Source: Candidatus Kryptoniota bacterium
Lineage (GTDB): Bacteria; Bacteroidota; Ignavibacteria; Kryptoniales; Kryptoniaceae
DNA length: 64,000 nt
NCBI GenBank assembly: GCA_938074445.1
Contig: CALJEK010000047.1
Span: 1 to 64,000 of the forward strand
Direction: 5' to 3'
How positions within the stretch are numbered: position 1 is the stretch's first letter; every line of letters begins with the position of its first letter. This document shows, piece after piece, positions 1 to 9,094 of this stretch. Both the position numbers and the translations under genes were made by a program. Under the pieces are notes generated by a model that worked only from the letters and a program-made list of their open reading frames with translations, was not told the DNA's origin and did no database searches.

Positions 1-453
1 GGCAAGTTCATGACTGTGGGTTATAATGCTTGCTTTATAGACTATTTCCCTCAATTTTTCTGGTTCATCATAATAAAAAAGTCCAATAGGTGCTATCCTC
101 ATAGCAGCTCCGTTCCCAAAGGAGCCACCTGGATAAAGTTCCCTGTCAAGCATTTCATCCCATCTTCTTCTGCCTTTGAGAATCATGTTAAAAATTTTCG
201 GAGGACCTGGACCATAACCCCGCCATGGTTCATGTAAATAGTTCTGAATAAACCTGGCTACTATATCATCTACATTAAACCCTTTGCAGTTGATAAGGGA
301 TTCGGCGACACCTATCGTCATAGCGGTATCATCTGTATATCTGGGTCCGATATCCCTTACTTCTGAGATATACCAAGCACCTTCTCTATTTGCACCAAGA
401 GAATCGCCTATAGCAGTTCCGACAAGACAACCTTTGAATTTCGAAATATCCAT
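1..453 (-). CDS. ADP-ribosylglycohydrolase (DraG family), N-terminal part, cut by window edge
   Basis: The reverse strand is open from an ATG at 451-453 to the window edge and encodes the first 151 residues of a DraG/ADP-ribosylglycohydrolase-family protein. It begins MDISKFKGCLVGTAIGDSLG, the typical N-terminus of the family. A TDDTAM motif (Mg-binding Thr-Asp-Asp) lies near residue 40, and a GNGAAMRIAPIG motif typical of the family near residue 110. Family members hydrolyse ADP-ribose from proteins or related substrates using two Mg ions. The C-terminal metal-binding motif would lie outside the window, so activity cannot be judged. The start is chosen by motif position; the upstream SD is weak. 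The substrate is unknown. Confidence 0.88.
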   Translation of the reverse strand, partial: MDISKFKGCLVGTAIGDSLGANREGAWYISEVRDIGPRYTDDTAMTIGVAESLINCKGFNVDDIVARFIQNYLHEPWRGYGPGPPKIFNMILKGRRRWDEMLDRELYPGGSFGNGAAMRIAPIGLFYYDEPEKLREIVYKASIITHSHELA

Positions 454-519
454 ATTCCCATCAATGGATTTACGATTATTTATTCTCAATTAATAGATTT
501 ATCGTTAAATTTTATTCTA

Positions 520-861
520 TCATCCGGTTTTCTTTTTCCCTCTCTTTGGGGTAGGTCTACCTGCTTTTAAGCCTGTCTTATTAGAAGCTTCTATAACAAA
601 AGCTTCAATGTTGATTCCCAGCTTCATTTGGTCTTGCCGTGAAAATTCCCTTTTTATAGGCATTTTGCCCAGCTATTCTATCTGCGTAAAAAAGTTGCTC
701 CCATGATTTTTTACTTTCTTCAACTGATAGGTCAAAAGTTAAAACATTGCAACCTGTGACTACCTTTGTGACCCACTGGGAATGGTATATCTCCTTATGG
801 GCTCTAAAAATTTGCTGATGGCTTGCTCAAGTAGTTTTATGTAGTTATCTTGATTGTTCAT
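520..861 (-). pseudogene. Frameshifted small gene, unrecognised
   Basis: An ATG at 859-861 opens a frame that hits TAG after about 33 codons. A shift of frame near 798 restores a longer reading (HKEIYHSQWVTKVVTGC..., then ...KKGIFTARP). A second shift near 620 returns to the original frame (...LGINIEAFVIEASNKTG...) and runs to TGA at 520-522. The joined product would be about 113 residues with a basic tail. The two shifts compensate, which fits one inserted and one deleted base: gene decay or two sequencing errors. It starts about 10 bases after the stop of the preceding ORF, as in an operon. I do not recognise the family. The region 454-519 beyond it shows nothing. Confidence 0.5.
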
Positions 862-871
862 TACTCAAATT

Positions 872-1273
872 TTACTTTTGCACTTTCTGAAAAATCAAGA
901 TGTTTTCCTTCTGCATTATGTTGTAAAGCCCAAAGATGATCTTGTCAATATTTTTAATTAACTTAAAGCCAATCTTTTCTGCATAGTCTATGATAAACTC
1001 AACTGAATTTATTTCTTGCCCCATGTTTGCTCCAAGTGTTTGTAATTCAAGCTGAGCTAATGCCAACTCGTAGATGAACTGGACATTATCAAGGAGCAAT
1101 AATTGCTTATCTTTAGAAGATGAATCAGTAGTATGTATCCTGGGACAACCTAACTCATCAGCTTTCTGGAGCATTCTTTCACCCTTAGGAACTGACATTT
1201 CACTCATTCTTTCACATAATTTACTATCAAAATAAAGAGGAGTTCCTTTATTTCCAAATTTGCATTTTAGCAA
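872..1273 (-). CDS. Hypothetical protein, probably a 5'-truncated remnant
   Basis: This is a 133-residue frame whose only start is TTG. The same frame stays open upstream to an in-frame stop at 1313-1315 with no ATG or GTG, which suggests the N-terminal part of a longer gene was lost. The product is charged and ends in a hydrophobic-basic tail (NIMQKENILIFQKVQK). I do not recognise the family. It sits just upstream of the frameshifted gene at 520-861, so the two may be the remains of one two-gene unit. A restriction-modification origin is a guess without firm motif support. Confidence 0.4.
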   Translation of the reverse strand: MLKCKFGNKGTPLYFDSKLCERMSEMSVPKGERMLQKADELGCPRIHTTDSSSKDKQLLLLDNVQFIYELALAQLELQTLGANMGQEINSVEFIIDYAEKIGFKLIKNIDKIIFGLYNIMQKENILIFQKVQK

Positions 1274-1352
1274 TTTTCTTCTGTTATGTTTGGGGCTCTC
1301 TGGCTGTGGCTGTTAAGTCCAAAAGGGGTTTGAAATGTAAATGCGTTTTGAG

Positions 1353-2681
1353 TTAAGAATATTCTGGGTCTTGATATAATTTTCTTATTAAAGCAAGTTG
1401 CTTGAAATGATTTACAATGGGTTTATGATAGGGTAGATTATGATTTAATGGGTCGTGTAGTTGCGCTGGCGAAAGATTTTTGAGCTCTGGTAGATATCGC
1501 TTGATATAGATCCCGTCTGGGTCAAATTTTTGGGACTGGAGGATAGGATTGAAAATCCTAAGAGGTCTTGGGTCTGGTCCAACAGAGGCACTCCACTGCC
1601 AGTTTCCCACATTTACTACCTCGTCGTAGTCAAGCAAATATTCCATAAAAAACTTTTCTCCTATTCTCCAATCTACGAGCAGATCCTTGGTTAAGAAATT
1701 TGCCACAATCATTCTTGCACGATTATGCATCCAGCCTTCTGTCTTAAGCTGAATAATAGCAGCGTCTACTATCGGATAGCCAGTTCTCGCATTGATAAAG
1801 GCATCAATCATCTCATCTTTATTCTGCCACTTTATACCTCTCCTTTTTTCTTGAAACTCAGTGTTGTTAAATTCGGGGAAATTTACTTTTATATGATACC
1901 AAAATTCTCTCCAGGCGAGTTCTTTTATATACTGACAATCATCTCCTGCAATTTTGGAAACAGTATTATATAGTCTTCTTAATGAGACTAAGCCAAACCT
2001 GATGAAGGGAGAAAGTTTTGATGTTCCGTCGACATCTAATCTGTTTCTGGTGCTTTCGTAATTTAAGAAATCAAAATTTTTGACTCTTTCGAAGCCCATC
2101 TTTGGATTCCAAAAATGATTTGAGCTATACTTTATTTCTGAACGCAGTGAAAATATGTCCGGCTCTTTAATCTGTGGGGTATTGATTTTGTCTGGTGGTT
2201 CTAAAACAATCAAATCAAGTTTTTTTCTCCATTCATTGAAAAAATTTGTGAAGACCTTTTTGTACGGTATACTTGTAATATCTGACAAAAAATTATCTTG
2301 AATTGAATGAAACTGAACGCCTTTACTTTTACAAAGATAAGCTATTTCCTTTTCTATCTTTTCCCCCGTCCAAGAAAAAGCCTTATTTGTGTATACAGCT
2401 TCTGGTTTGTATTTTTCAATCAGATGATCGAAGACATCTTTGGGATCATTATGGAAACAGAATAGGTTACCTCCTCTTTTTCTGATTTCTTCGGTAAGGT
2501 AAATAAGACTATCAATTATAAAACCTGTCCTACTGTCATAGCTTTTGAATCTCTCAAGTATTTCTGGGATGAACACGAATATTGGGATTATTTCCCTTGA
2601 GCTATTGCATGCTTCTATAAAGGCTCTGTTGTCATCAATTCTTAGGTCTCTTTTGAACCAATAGATAACTTTTCCGTACAT
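1353..2681 (-). CDS. phrB: Deoxyribodipyrimidine photo-lyase (class I CPD photolyase/cryptochrome family)
   Basis: A 442-residue flavoprotein that repairs UV-induced cyclobutane pyrimidine dimers with blue light. The N-terminal antenna (Rossmann) domain starts VIYWFKRDLRIDDNRAF. The FAD-binding half carries TSKLSPFIRFGLVS, ELAWREFWYHI, GWMHNRARM and NVGNWQWSASVG followed by DPRPLRIFNP, all hallmarks of class I photolyases; the Trp-rich segments fit the electron-transfer chain. Length is normal (430-480). It begins 12 bases after the stop of the ACR3/BASS-type permease, with an AGAGGA ribosome site, so both are probably co-transcribed. The antenna cofactor cannot be told from sequence. A cryptochrome-like role is possible but the CPD-photolyase motifs are intact. 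Confidence 0.96.
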   Translation of the reverse strand: MYGKVIYWFKRDLRIDDNRAFIEACNSSREIIPIFVFIPEILERFKSYDSRTGFIIDSLIYLTEEIRKRGGNLFCFHNDPKDVFDHLIEKYKPEAVYTNKAFSWTGEKIEKEIAYLCKSKGVQFHSIQDNFLSDITSIPYKKVFTNFFNEWRKKLDLIVLEPPDKINTPQIKEPDIFSLRSEIKYSSNHFWNPKMGFERVKNFDFLNYESTRNRLDVDGTSKLSPFIRFGLVSLRRLYNTVSKIAGDDCQYIKELAWREFWYHIKVNFPEFNNTEFQEKRRGIKWQNKDEMIDAFINARTGYPIVDAAIIQLKTEGWMHNRARMIVANFLTKDLLVDWRIGEKFFMEYLLDYDEVVNVGNWQWSASVGPDPRPLRIFNPILQSQKFDPDGIYIKRYLPELKNLSPAQLHDPLNHNLPYHKPIVNHFKQLALIRKLYQDPEYS

Positions 2682-2693
2682 ACTACTGGATTT

Positions 2694-3674
2694 TTATCCT
2701 CTTACAAAAATTTTTTCTTTTAATCCCAAGAGTAGTCTTGCTATCACAAGGAGCACTGGTAGTTCCACAACAGGTCCAAGTATAATGGCAAGGTATACAA
2801 GTGGATGCCCCGGGAAAGCTGCTACAGCAACTCCTATTACCGCCTCGGAGTTTCTGGCGGTGGTAGTGAATGCCATTGTAACAGTATCTTCATAACCAAG
2901 CTTGAAAAATTTTCCAATTGCAAGGGCGAGCAAAAAGAGGACAAAGAAAAAGATTATCAGAAAAAGGATGAGCAAACCTACCCTATGAATGTCTGAAAGA
3001 TCAAGTGACCTTTGCAAGGCAAACATAGATATAATTACCACAACCAGTGACCAAAGTTTTACTTCACCCATAGCGGTTTTAAAAGGACCAAAAAAATAGT
3101 CCCTTCCCTTTTTCTTAATTATAAACTTTTGAACGATGATACTTAGAACAAAGGGTGCGATGAGAAAAAGGACGACGCTTCTTATAAGTGTTGAAAGTTC
3201 CACAGGTATAACTTTACCAACCAGAATGTAGAGATAAAACGGCATCAGTAAAACTTGCAGGGTTATATTCCATGGGAGAAGAGCGATGCCCCAAGGAACA
3301 TCACCTTTTGCGATATCCGTAAAAATTAGGTACCATCCTATGCAAGGTGTAAGGGTATAAAGAATCGCGCCCGCCCAGAAGTCAGGATAGTTTTTGAGTA
3401 TCAGCCATCCCATCATCCATGAGAAAGCAGGAATAAAGATAAAATTGACGACCAGGGCTATAGCGGTCGGTTTTATCTTTCGGAATGCTCTCCTCACATC
3501 CCTTATCTCTACGGGAAGCATCACTGCAAAGATGACAAAAAACACGCCAATCTCCGTAAGATAAATCAATTCAGGAATCTCTCTACCGATAATTCTTTGG
3601 ATAATTATCCCAAGTATTACAGCTCCAATGAGGATAAAAGGTTTTTCTTTATCCTTTGTTGATAGTCTTGACAT
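2694..3674 (-). CDS. ACR3/bile-acid:sodium symporter superfamily permease
   Basis: A 326-residue integral membrane protein with about ten hydrophobic segments and little soluble sequence. A segment with TPCIGWYLIFTDIAKGD resembles the ACR3 arsenite-efflux region with its essential Cys. A later segment, TTTARNSEAVIGVAVAAF, matches the conserved core of the BASS fold. Family members export arsenite (ACR3) or import bile acids and other organic anions with sodium. No arsR or arsC gene is visible nearby, so an arsenic role is not supported by context. It lies between the MetS-like gene and the photolyase on the same strand. Substrate uncertain. Confidence 0.75.
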   Translation of the reverse strand: MSRLSTKDKEKPFILIGAVILGIIIQRIIGREIPELIYLTEIGVFFVIFAVMLPVEIRDVRRAFRKIKPTAIALVVNFIFIPAFSWMMGWLILKNYPDFWAGAILYTLTPCIGWYLIFTDIAKGDVPWGIALLPWNITLQVLLMPFYLYILVGKVIPVELSTLIRSVVLFLIAPFVLSIIVQKFIIKKKGRDYFFGPFKTAMGEVKLWSLVVVIISMFALQRSLDLSDIHRVGLLILFLIIFFFVLFLLALAIGKFFKLGYEDTVTMAFTTTARNSEAVIGVAVAAFPGHPLVYLAIILGPVVELPVLLVIARLLLGLKEKIFVRG

Positions 3675-3704
3675 AATTTTTTTGCTTCGAGTTTCGCTTT
3701 TAGT

Positions 3705-3836
3705 TTAATCTTCATCTTGGCTATTGTCATATCTTACCTTCGTTTTTAAAACTTTGGAAAAGCAGTAAATCGTAAGTGTTATAACAACTCCCCATGCAAG
3801 CGTCATAAAGATAATTCCTTCAGTTGTAAATTTCAT
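3705..3836 (-). CDS. MetS-like small subunit of NSS transporter
   Basis: A 43-residue ORF, ATG at 3834-3836 and TAA at 3705-3707. It has one predicted transmembrane helix (residues 8-27, GIIFMTLAWGVVITLTIYCF) and a charged C-terminal tail. It starts 16 bases after the stop of the sodium:neurotransmitter-symporter gene. In several bacteria such a tiny one-helix protein (MetS type) follows an NSS transporter and is needed for its activity, as in the methionine/alanine MetPS system. Assignment rests on size, topology and position rather than a strong sequence motif. Confidence 0.75.
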   Translation of the reverse strand: MKFTTEGIIFMTLAWGVVITLTIYCFSKVLKTKVRYDNSQDED

Positions 3837-3852
3837 TTTACTTATCCCAATT

Positions 3853-5391
3853 TTATTTGCTTCGTTTATCCCATGCGATTTTAACCATTAAAATTATCGC
3901 TATAAAAATCAACAACATTAATCCTCTTGCACCCCATCTGTAAGGTATTTCTTCGGGATTGACACCTTTCATTAAAAGTATCGGGATAGCATCTTGAATT
4001 AACCAGTTCACCATGATGAAGAGAAGATAGAGTGGCGTTATATATTTTATGATATAGTAAAATATTCTCGGGACTTTTATATCCGCACCTTTCGTAATTT
4101 CAGCCCAGCCTTTATCCATTCCAAATATCCACGCGAAAATTATAATTTCAAATAAGGCAAAAAGAACAAGTCCAAATGTTCCAGCCCAGTAATCCATTTC
4201 GTCAAGGAAGCCGTATTTCAAGAAGAAAACGACAAAATGAATAGCGATGAAAACAAATAGACCAATCAAAGTTGTTGCTCTACCGTGAGAAATTCCAAAT
4301 TCTTCCTTGAGAAATGCAATTAAAGGTTGAGCCATTGCAACTGACGAGGTTATCCCAGCGAAAAACAAAAGAAGGAACCAGAGAAAACCGAAGAATTCAC
4401 CCAAAGGAAGTTTTTGGAAAATTATCGGCATTGACACAAATCCAAGGTTAAATGCGCCACCCTTTGCAATTTCCTGCGTTGCTTCAATCCCGAAGAAAGC
4501 AGCAGCAACTGGGATTGCGATACTTGCCCCGAGAATCACTTCAACGAATTCATTTGTCGACGCAGTTGAAAGACCACTTAATGCGATATCGTCATTTTCG
4601 CGCAGATAGCTTGCATACGCTTGAAGCGTCCCCATACCAACACTTAATGTGAAGAAAATTTGTCCCGCTGCAGCAAGCCAGATCTTTGCATCCCCAAGCT
4701 TTGAAAAGTCAGGGTTCCAAATAAAAGCAAATCCACTTTCAACGCTCCAATCCGGATGATTCACAGGGTCAGGCGTGCCAAGCGTCACAACCCTTATAAC
4801 AAGAATAATCGCAAAGAGAAAAAGCGTAGGCATAGCTATCTTTGCTAGCATTTCAATACCTCGTGAGATCCCCCGATAGAGAATAAAAAAGTTAATGAAT
4901 AAAGTGACACACATAAAGAAATATGCCGGTAAAATGCTTTGGAAGTAGTTTTTCTCCACGCCTTGGTAACTTTGCAAGAAACTTCGCATTGTCTCAAAAG
5001 TTGTTTCGCCAAAATAAGCCTTTGTTATTGAGAAAAAACTAAATGCAAGCGTCCACGATTCAATGTATGTATAATAAACCATTATCACAGTCGATATAAA
5101 AAGTCCAAGCGCACCGAGATATTTTGAAATTGAAGCTTTCCACATAGCATCGAACATCCCAGGAGCGCTCCCATGCCCAAATTTCCCTCCATATCTTCCA
5201 ACTGCCCATTCAACCCACATTAAAGGTATCCCAAGTAGGAGAAAGGCAGTAAAATAAGGAATCATAAACGCACCCCCTCCATTTTGTGCAGCTTGAACCG
5301 GAAACCTCAAAAAGTTTCCAAGTCCAACTGCGTTTCCAGCCATTGCAAGTATTAGACCAATTCTCGTCCCCCAACGTTCTCTCTTTGCCAT
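3853..5391 (-). CDS. Sodium-dependent transporter, SNF/NSS family
   Basis: A 512-residue transporter with about twelve membrane segments. The N-terminus reads GTRIGLILAMAGNAVGLGNFLRFP followed by NGGGAFMIPY, the sodium- and substrate-binding TM1 unwound region of the NSS family (LeuT fold). Members import amino acids or related small molecules with Na+. An excellent SD (AGGGAGG) precedes the ATG. The downstream 43-residue MetS-like partner suggests a MetP-type amino-acid importer, but the substrate is not readable from sequence. The upstream 170 bases to hemB carry no gene; they probably hold its promoter, though I see no clear boxes. Confidence 0.93.
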   Translation of the reverse strand: MAKRERWGTRIGLILAMAGNAVGLGNFLRFPVQAAQNGGGAFMIPYFTAFLLLGIPLMWVEWAVGRYGGKFGHGSAPGMFDAMWKASISKYLGALGLFISTVIMVYYTYIESWTLAFSFFSITKAYFGETTFETMRSFLQSYQGVEKNYFQSILPAYFFMCVTLFINFFILYRGISRGIEMLAKIAMPTLFLFAIILVIRVVTLGTPDPVNHPDWSVESGFAFIWNPDFSKLGDAKIWLAAAGQIFFTLSVGMGTLQAYASYLRENDDIALSGLSTASTNEFVEVILGASIAIPVAAAFFGIEATQEIAKGGAFNLGFVSMPIIFQKLPLGEFFGFLWFLLLFFAGITSSVAMAQPLIAFLKEEFGISHGRATTLIGLFVFIAIHFVVFFLKYGFLDEMDYWAGTFGLVLFALFEIIIFAWIFGMDKGWAEITKGADIKVPRIFYYIIKYITPLYLLFIMVNWLIQDAIPILLMKGVNPEEIPYRWGARGLMLLIFIAIILMVKIAWDKRSK

Positions 5392-5561
5392 TACGCCTCC
5401 CTTAAATTTAGTTTTTAACTTTTTAACGCCTCAATTTCATCGGCTTTAAATTTTTAGATAAACGATAAAAATTTCAACTCAAATTTCCAAGCAGAAAAAC
5501 TAAAAAATCGCCCCTTAATCAAACATCGAAATTTCGGAAGCGAATTTAAATTTTTTACAAA

Positions 5562-6587
5562 TTAACTCCCACCCTTTAAAGCCTTAGCAGCATCCTTTGC
5601 AAAGTATGTTAAAATCAAATCTGCTCCAGCTCTCTTTATTGCCGTCAACGTCTCGAGCATTATCCTTTGCTCATCTATCCACCCGTTCAAACTGGCTGCT
5701 TTTATCATTGAATATTCTCCGCTCACCTGATACGCTGCGATTGGAACTTTAAATTCCTGTTTTGCCCTGTAAATCACATCAAGATAGGCAAGTGCTGGTT
5801 TAACCATAACAATATCAGCCCCTTCTTGAATATCAAGCGCAATTTCGCGTAAGGCTTCATCAGAATTAGCTGGGTCCATTTGATGACTTTTCCTATCGCC
5901 GAACTTTGGCGCTGATTCAGCTGCTTCTCTAAACGGTCCATAGAAACCCGAGGCGTATTTCGCAGCATACGACATTATAGGAACATTGTGAAACCCATTT
6001 TCATCAAGGATTTTTCTTATCGCTGAAACTCTTCCGTCCATCATATCGCTTGGGGCTACCATATCAGCGCCTGCTTCCGCATGGCTTAAAGCTTCTTTTG
6101 CGAGAAGTTCAACAGTTTCATCATTGACAATTTCATACTTGCCTGGGGCAACCTCTTTGACTATTCCACAATGCCCATGCGATGTGTATTCACATAAACA
6201 AACATCAGTTATAACAACAAGCTCTGGGATCTCCTTCTTTAACGCTCTTACAGCTCTTTGAATTATACCATTTTCATCATAAGCTTCGGAGCCAAACTCA
6301 TCCTTTCTTTCAGGAATTCCAAACAATATTACAGCTGGAATCCCAAGCCTATAAACTTCTTCACATTCGCGAATTATGCTATCTATGGATTGTTGATAAA
6401 CTCCCGGCATTGAACGAACTTCCTTCTTCACTCTCTCGCCGGGACATACGAAAAGTGGGTAAATGAAATCATCAACGGAAAGCTGTGTTTCGGCTACCAT
6501 TCTTCTAAATTGTTCGGTCATCCTCAAACGACGGAGTCGTAAAGTTGGGAATCCAACACTATGAGTTGTTAATCGTGCAACGCTCAT
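5562..6587 (-). CDS. hemB: Delta-aminolevulinic acid dehydratase (porphobilinogen synthase)
   Basis: Condenses two 5-aminolevulinate molecules to porphobilinogen in tetrapyrrole synthesis. 341 residues from the ATG at 6585-6587. The RLRRLR motif lies near residue 20. A zinc site is seen as [14 protein letters not shown] (C130, C132, C140). The two active-site lysines are K210 ([15 protein letters not shown]) and K263 ([10 protein letters not shown]). An in-frame start 36 bases upstream exists, but the chosen ATG begins one base after the TerC stop and gives the usual N-terminus. It is the last gene of a compact minus-strand run. Presence of heme synthesis fits an aerobic, respiring organism. 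Confidence 0.97.
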   Translation of the reverse strand: MSVARLTTHSVGFPTLRLRRLRMTEQFRRMVAETQLSVDDFIYPLFVCPGERVKKEVRSMPGVYQQSIDSIIRECEEVYRLGIPAVILFGIPERKDEFGSEAYDENGIIQRAVRALKKEIPELVVITDVCLCEYTSHGHCGIVKEVAPGKYEIVNDETVELLAKEALSHAEAGADMVAPSDMMDGRVSAIRKILDENGFHNVPIMSYAAKYASGFYGPFREAAESAPKFGDRKSHQMDPANSDEALREIALDIQEGADIVMVKPALAYLDVIYRAKQEFKVPIAAYQVSGEYSMIKAASLNGWIDEQRIMLETLTAIKRAGADLILTYFAKDAAKALKGGS

Positions 6588-6588
6588 T

Positions 6589-7581
6589 TTAAATTCCGTT
6601 CTTTGTTTTTGTTTCTTCCTCATTGCTTAAATTTCCCTCGACTCCAGGATTAGCAACTACTACTGGCTTCGATTCAGGAATCAAAACGGATGCAAGAATT
6701 GAAATAGCAATTATGCTGAACACAACGATCAATGCGATCAAAGTTGGAATTTTATAGATATCAGAAATCAACATCTTTATTCCAATAAAAACAAGAATAA
6801 CGGACAGCCCATATTTGAAAAATCTAAACAAGCTCACAAATCCAGCGATTGCAAAGTAAAGAGCCCTTAAACCAAGGATTGCAAATATATTTGAAGTATA
6901 AACTATAAATGGATCACGAGTGATGGCAATTATCGCTGGGATTGAATCAATCGCAAACATAACATCTGTGCTTTCAACGACTAAGAGAACGACAAAAAGA
7001 GGTGTGGCTACAAGTCTTTTGCCATGCTTTACAAAAAATTTATCACCAACGTAATCAGGCGTGATTTTAAAAATCTTTCTAAAAACTTTCAAGACTGGAT
7101 TTTTCTCGGGATGAATTTCCCTATCCTTTTGCAGTCCCATCTTTATCCCAGTGAAAATCAAAAAGAGACCAAAGATGTAAATTATCGGATGAAAAATTTT
7201 GATCAACGTTATACCTGCAAATATAAAGATTGCTCTCATAATTATCGCGCCGATAATTCCCCAAAACAAAACCTTATGCTGATACAAAGATTTAACTCCG
7301 AAATAGGAAAAAATCATCAAAAAAACAAAGATATTATCCATGCTCAACGACTTCTCGATAAGGTAACCTGTTAAGAACTCAAGCGCTGCGTGTGTCCCAT
7401 GCCAGAAATACACTAAAACATTAAAAACTAAAGCAAGCAAAATCCATATGATGCTCCATGTGATTGCCTCTTTAAATTTTATCTCGTGAGCTTTTCTATG
7501 GAAAACACCGAGGTCGAGCGCAAGCATCCCAATTACAAAGACGTTAAACAAAATCCACATCAAAGTTTCCGTTAGATGCAT
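6589..7581 (-). CDS. TerC family integral membrane protein
   Basis: A 330-residue membrane protein with about nine hydrophobic segments. Conserved TerC/Alx features include [14 protein letters not shown] near the N-terminus, the acidic membrane motif [16 protein letters not shown], and [15 protein letters not shown] in a later helix. The family is linked to metal (especially manganese) homeostasis and tellurite resistance. No other ter genes are nearby, so a tellurite role is not supported. It lies 13 bases after bioY and its stop is one base from the hemB start. The tail (about 35 residues, charged) is poorly conserved. Confidence 0.9.
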   Translation of the reverse strand: MHLTETLMWILFNVFVIGMLALDLGVFHRKAHEIKFKEAITWSIIWILLALVFNVLVYFWHGTHAALEFLTGYLIEKSLSMDNIFVFLMIFSYFGVKSLYQHKVLFWGIIGAIIMRAIFIFAGITLIKIFHPIIYIFGLFLIFTGIKMGLQKDREIHPEKNPVLKVFRKIFKITPDYVGDKFFVKHGKRLVATPLFVVLLVVESTDVMFAIDSIPAIIAITRDPFIVYTSNIFAILGLRALYFAIAGFVSLFRFFKYGLSVILVFIGIKMLISDIYKIPTLIALIVVFSIIAISILASVLIPESKPVVVANPGVEGNLSNEEETKTKNGI

Positions 7582-7594
7582 TTAACAACAAAAT

Positions 7595-8149
7595 TTATTT
7601 TACCAATCTCTTTAAACTTACATAAATTGAAACGGACGCAAAAAGTTTCAACAAATCCCAAAGCGAGAAAATTAAAAATCCAGATTTTATCGCTTCACTC
7701 CAATTATGAATTAAAACCAAATTCAATTGAATAGTCCCGAAAACAAAAATTAAAATCAATCCACAAAACATTGAAAAAGCAATCCACCAATAACTGTTTT
7801 TTAACCTTACAAGATATCCAACTACAAAAGCCGAGATCGGGAAGGCAAGAAGATAACCGCCGGTTGGTCCTAAAAGTTTTGAGACCCCCGCTATTGGTCC
7901 AGCGAAAACGGGAAGCCCAGCACTTCCAAGCGCAAGATAAACAAATTGACTTAAAGCACCTAAATATGGACCAAGGAAAGCGCCACTCAAAAGAACAAAC
8001 ATAGTTTGCAAAGTGTACGGAACTGGGTTTACAGGAATTTCCACTTTAGCCCCAAGAAATGTAAGCCCAGCGAAAGCAACCACCCAAAGTGACCGAGTTA
8101 AAATAACGGTCCTGTTGAAATCTAAAGATAATGCCCTTATTTGTCTCAT
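7595..8149 (-). CDS. bioY: Biotin transporter BioY (ECF S component)
   Basis: A 184-residue membrane protein with about six helices. It contains the BioY signature VPVNPVPYT-type stretch (EIPVNPVPYTLQTMFVLLSG) and GPTGGYLLAFPISAFVVGYL. BioY is the substrate-binding component of the energy-coupling-factor biotin importer; some BioY proteins work without dedicated ATPases. No ecfA/ecfT gene lies beside it, so it would use a shared ECF module elsewhere or act alone. It starts 3 bases after the hydrolase stop and runs into terC, in a tight operon. Confidence 0.93.
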   Translation of the reverse strand: MRQIRALSLDFNRTVILTRSLWVVAFAGLTFLGAKVEIPVNPVPYTLQTMFVLLSGAFLGPYLGALSQFVYLALGSAGLPVFAGPIAGVSKLLGPTGGYLLAFPISAFVVGYLVRLKNSYWWIAFSMFCGLILIFVFGTIQLNLVLIHNWSEAIKSGFLIFSLWDLLKLFASVSIYVSLKRLVK

Positions 8150-8152
8150 CTC

Positions 8153-9094
8153 TCAACAGAGCTTTTTGTTTTCAATTAGGTTTTTAAAAAAAGAAACTGT
8201 CACGTCAATAGCCATATCAAGTTGTTTGCTTGGGTATCCCATAGGATGCTTTATATTGAAAAAATGATTTGCCTCGGGGATTAAAGCAAATTTTATATGT
8301 TCAGGATTTGCGTTTCTCAATCGCTCTGCCTCAATCAACGGAACTATCACATCCGCAGAGCCATGAACGATTAAAATTGGTATCTTTAATTTTGAAATCG
8401 CCTCTAATATATCATACCTCTCTCGATTCTTCACAAAATCATCGTAAACAATCTTTTCAATTTTAACTTGAATCATCGAATCAGGCACGCTCACAAAAAT
8501 ATAACCATTTTTCTCCAATTCCTCAATTTGATGTCTGCTATATCTTCTAAAGGTTGATATAGAAGCCCACAAGCCAAGAGCTTTTACCCTTTCATCTTCA
8601 ACTGCTTTAATGACCGAAATCCCACCACCGCCAGAATAGCCCAGTAGAAATACCTGACCGTTGGTCAAACCCTCAAACTTCATTGAAAAAACATAATCAA
8701 TAACTGAAGTTAAATCCTCCAGTTGCTTTGAAATAGTATTTCTCGCAAGTTTATCAAACTCCGTTATCTTATTTGGATTTTCACCAATCCCATTGTGTGA
8801 AAAGTTAAACTTTATAAAAACAAATCCTTCCTTCGCGAATCTGTCAGCAACATACGGAATGAAACCCCAATCCTTAAATCCGAGAAACCCATGCGAACAA
8901 ATCACAACGGGTGCCGGCAAAAAATCTTTTACAAAATGAATGTCCGCTGTTATCTTGTCCCCGGATGGATTCTTAAGAGATAAAGGTTCAACTTCAATCT
9001 TCACCTTTTGAACTGTTTTTGGTTTTACATTTTTCTCGAAATTAAACTTTCGGCAAAGAACATTAAAATAGAAAGAACAAGAAAAGTTTTCCAC
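8153..9094 (-). CDS. Alpha/beta hydrolase (dienelactone hydrolase/peptidase-like)
   Basis: A serine hydrolase of the alpha/beta fold. The oxyanion region is VVICSHGFLGFKDWG. The nucleophile elbow is GYSGGG, with Ser as nucleophile, followed by HGSADVIVPL (catalytic Asp) and PEANHFF (catalytic His). The substrate is unknown; the architecture resembles small intracellular esterases or acyl-peptidases. The reading frame overlaps the end of the upstream BatA-like gene by about 70 bases. The true start may be a GTG at 9002-9004, just after that gene's stop, which would give about 283 residues and no leader. Confidence 0.85.
   Translation of the reverse strand: MENFSCSFYFNVLCRKFNFEKNVKPKTVQKVKIEVEPLSLKNPSGDKITADIHFVKDFLPAPVVICSHGFLGFKDWGFIPYVADRFAKEGFVFIKFNFSHNGIGENPNKITEFDKLARNTISKQLEDLTSVIDYVFSMKFEGLTNGQVFLLGYSGGGGISVIKAVEDERVKALGLWASISTFRRYSRHQIEELEKNGYIFVSVPDSMIQVKIEKIVYDDFVKNRERYDILEAISKLKIPILIVHGSADVIVPLIEAERLRNANPEHIKFALIPEANHFFNIKHPMGYPSKQLDMAIDVTVSFFKNLIENKKLC

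Noticed and set aside
10-493. Two plus-strand frames at the left edge (10-237 and 284-493)
   Set aside because: They are antisense to the ADP-ribosylglycohydrolase frame, which has clear family motifs on the minus strand; the plus-strand products look like nothing known.
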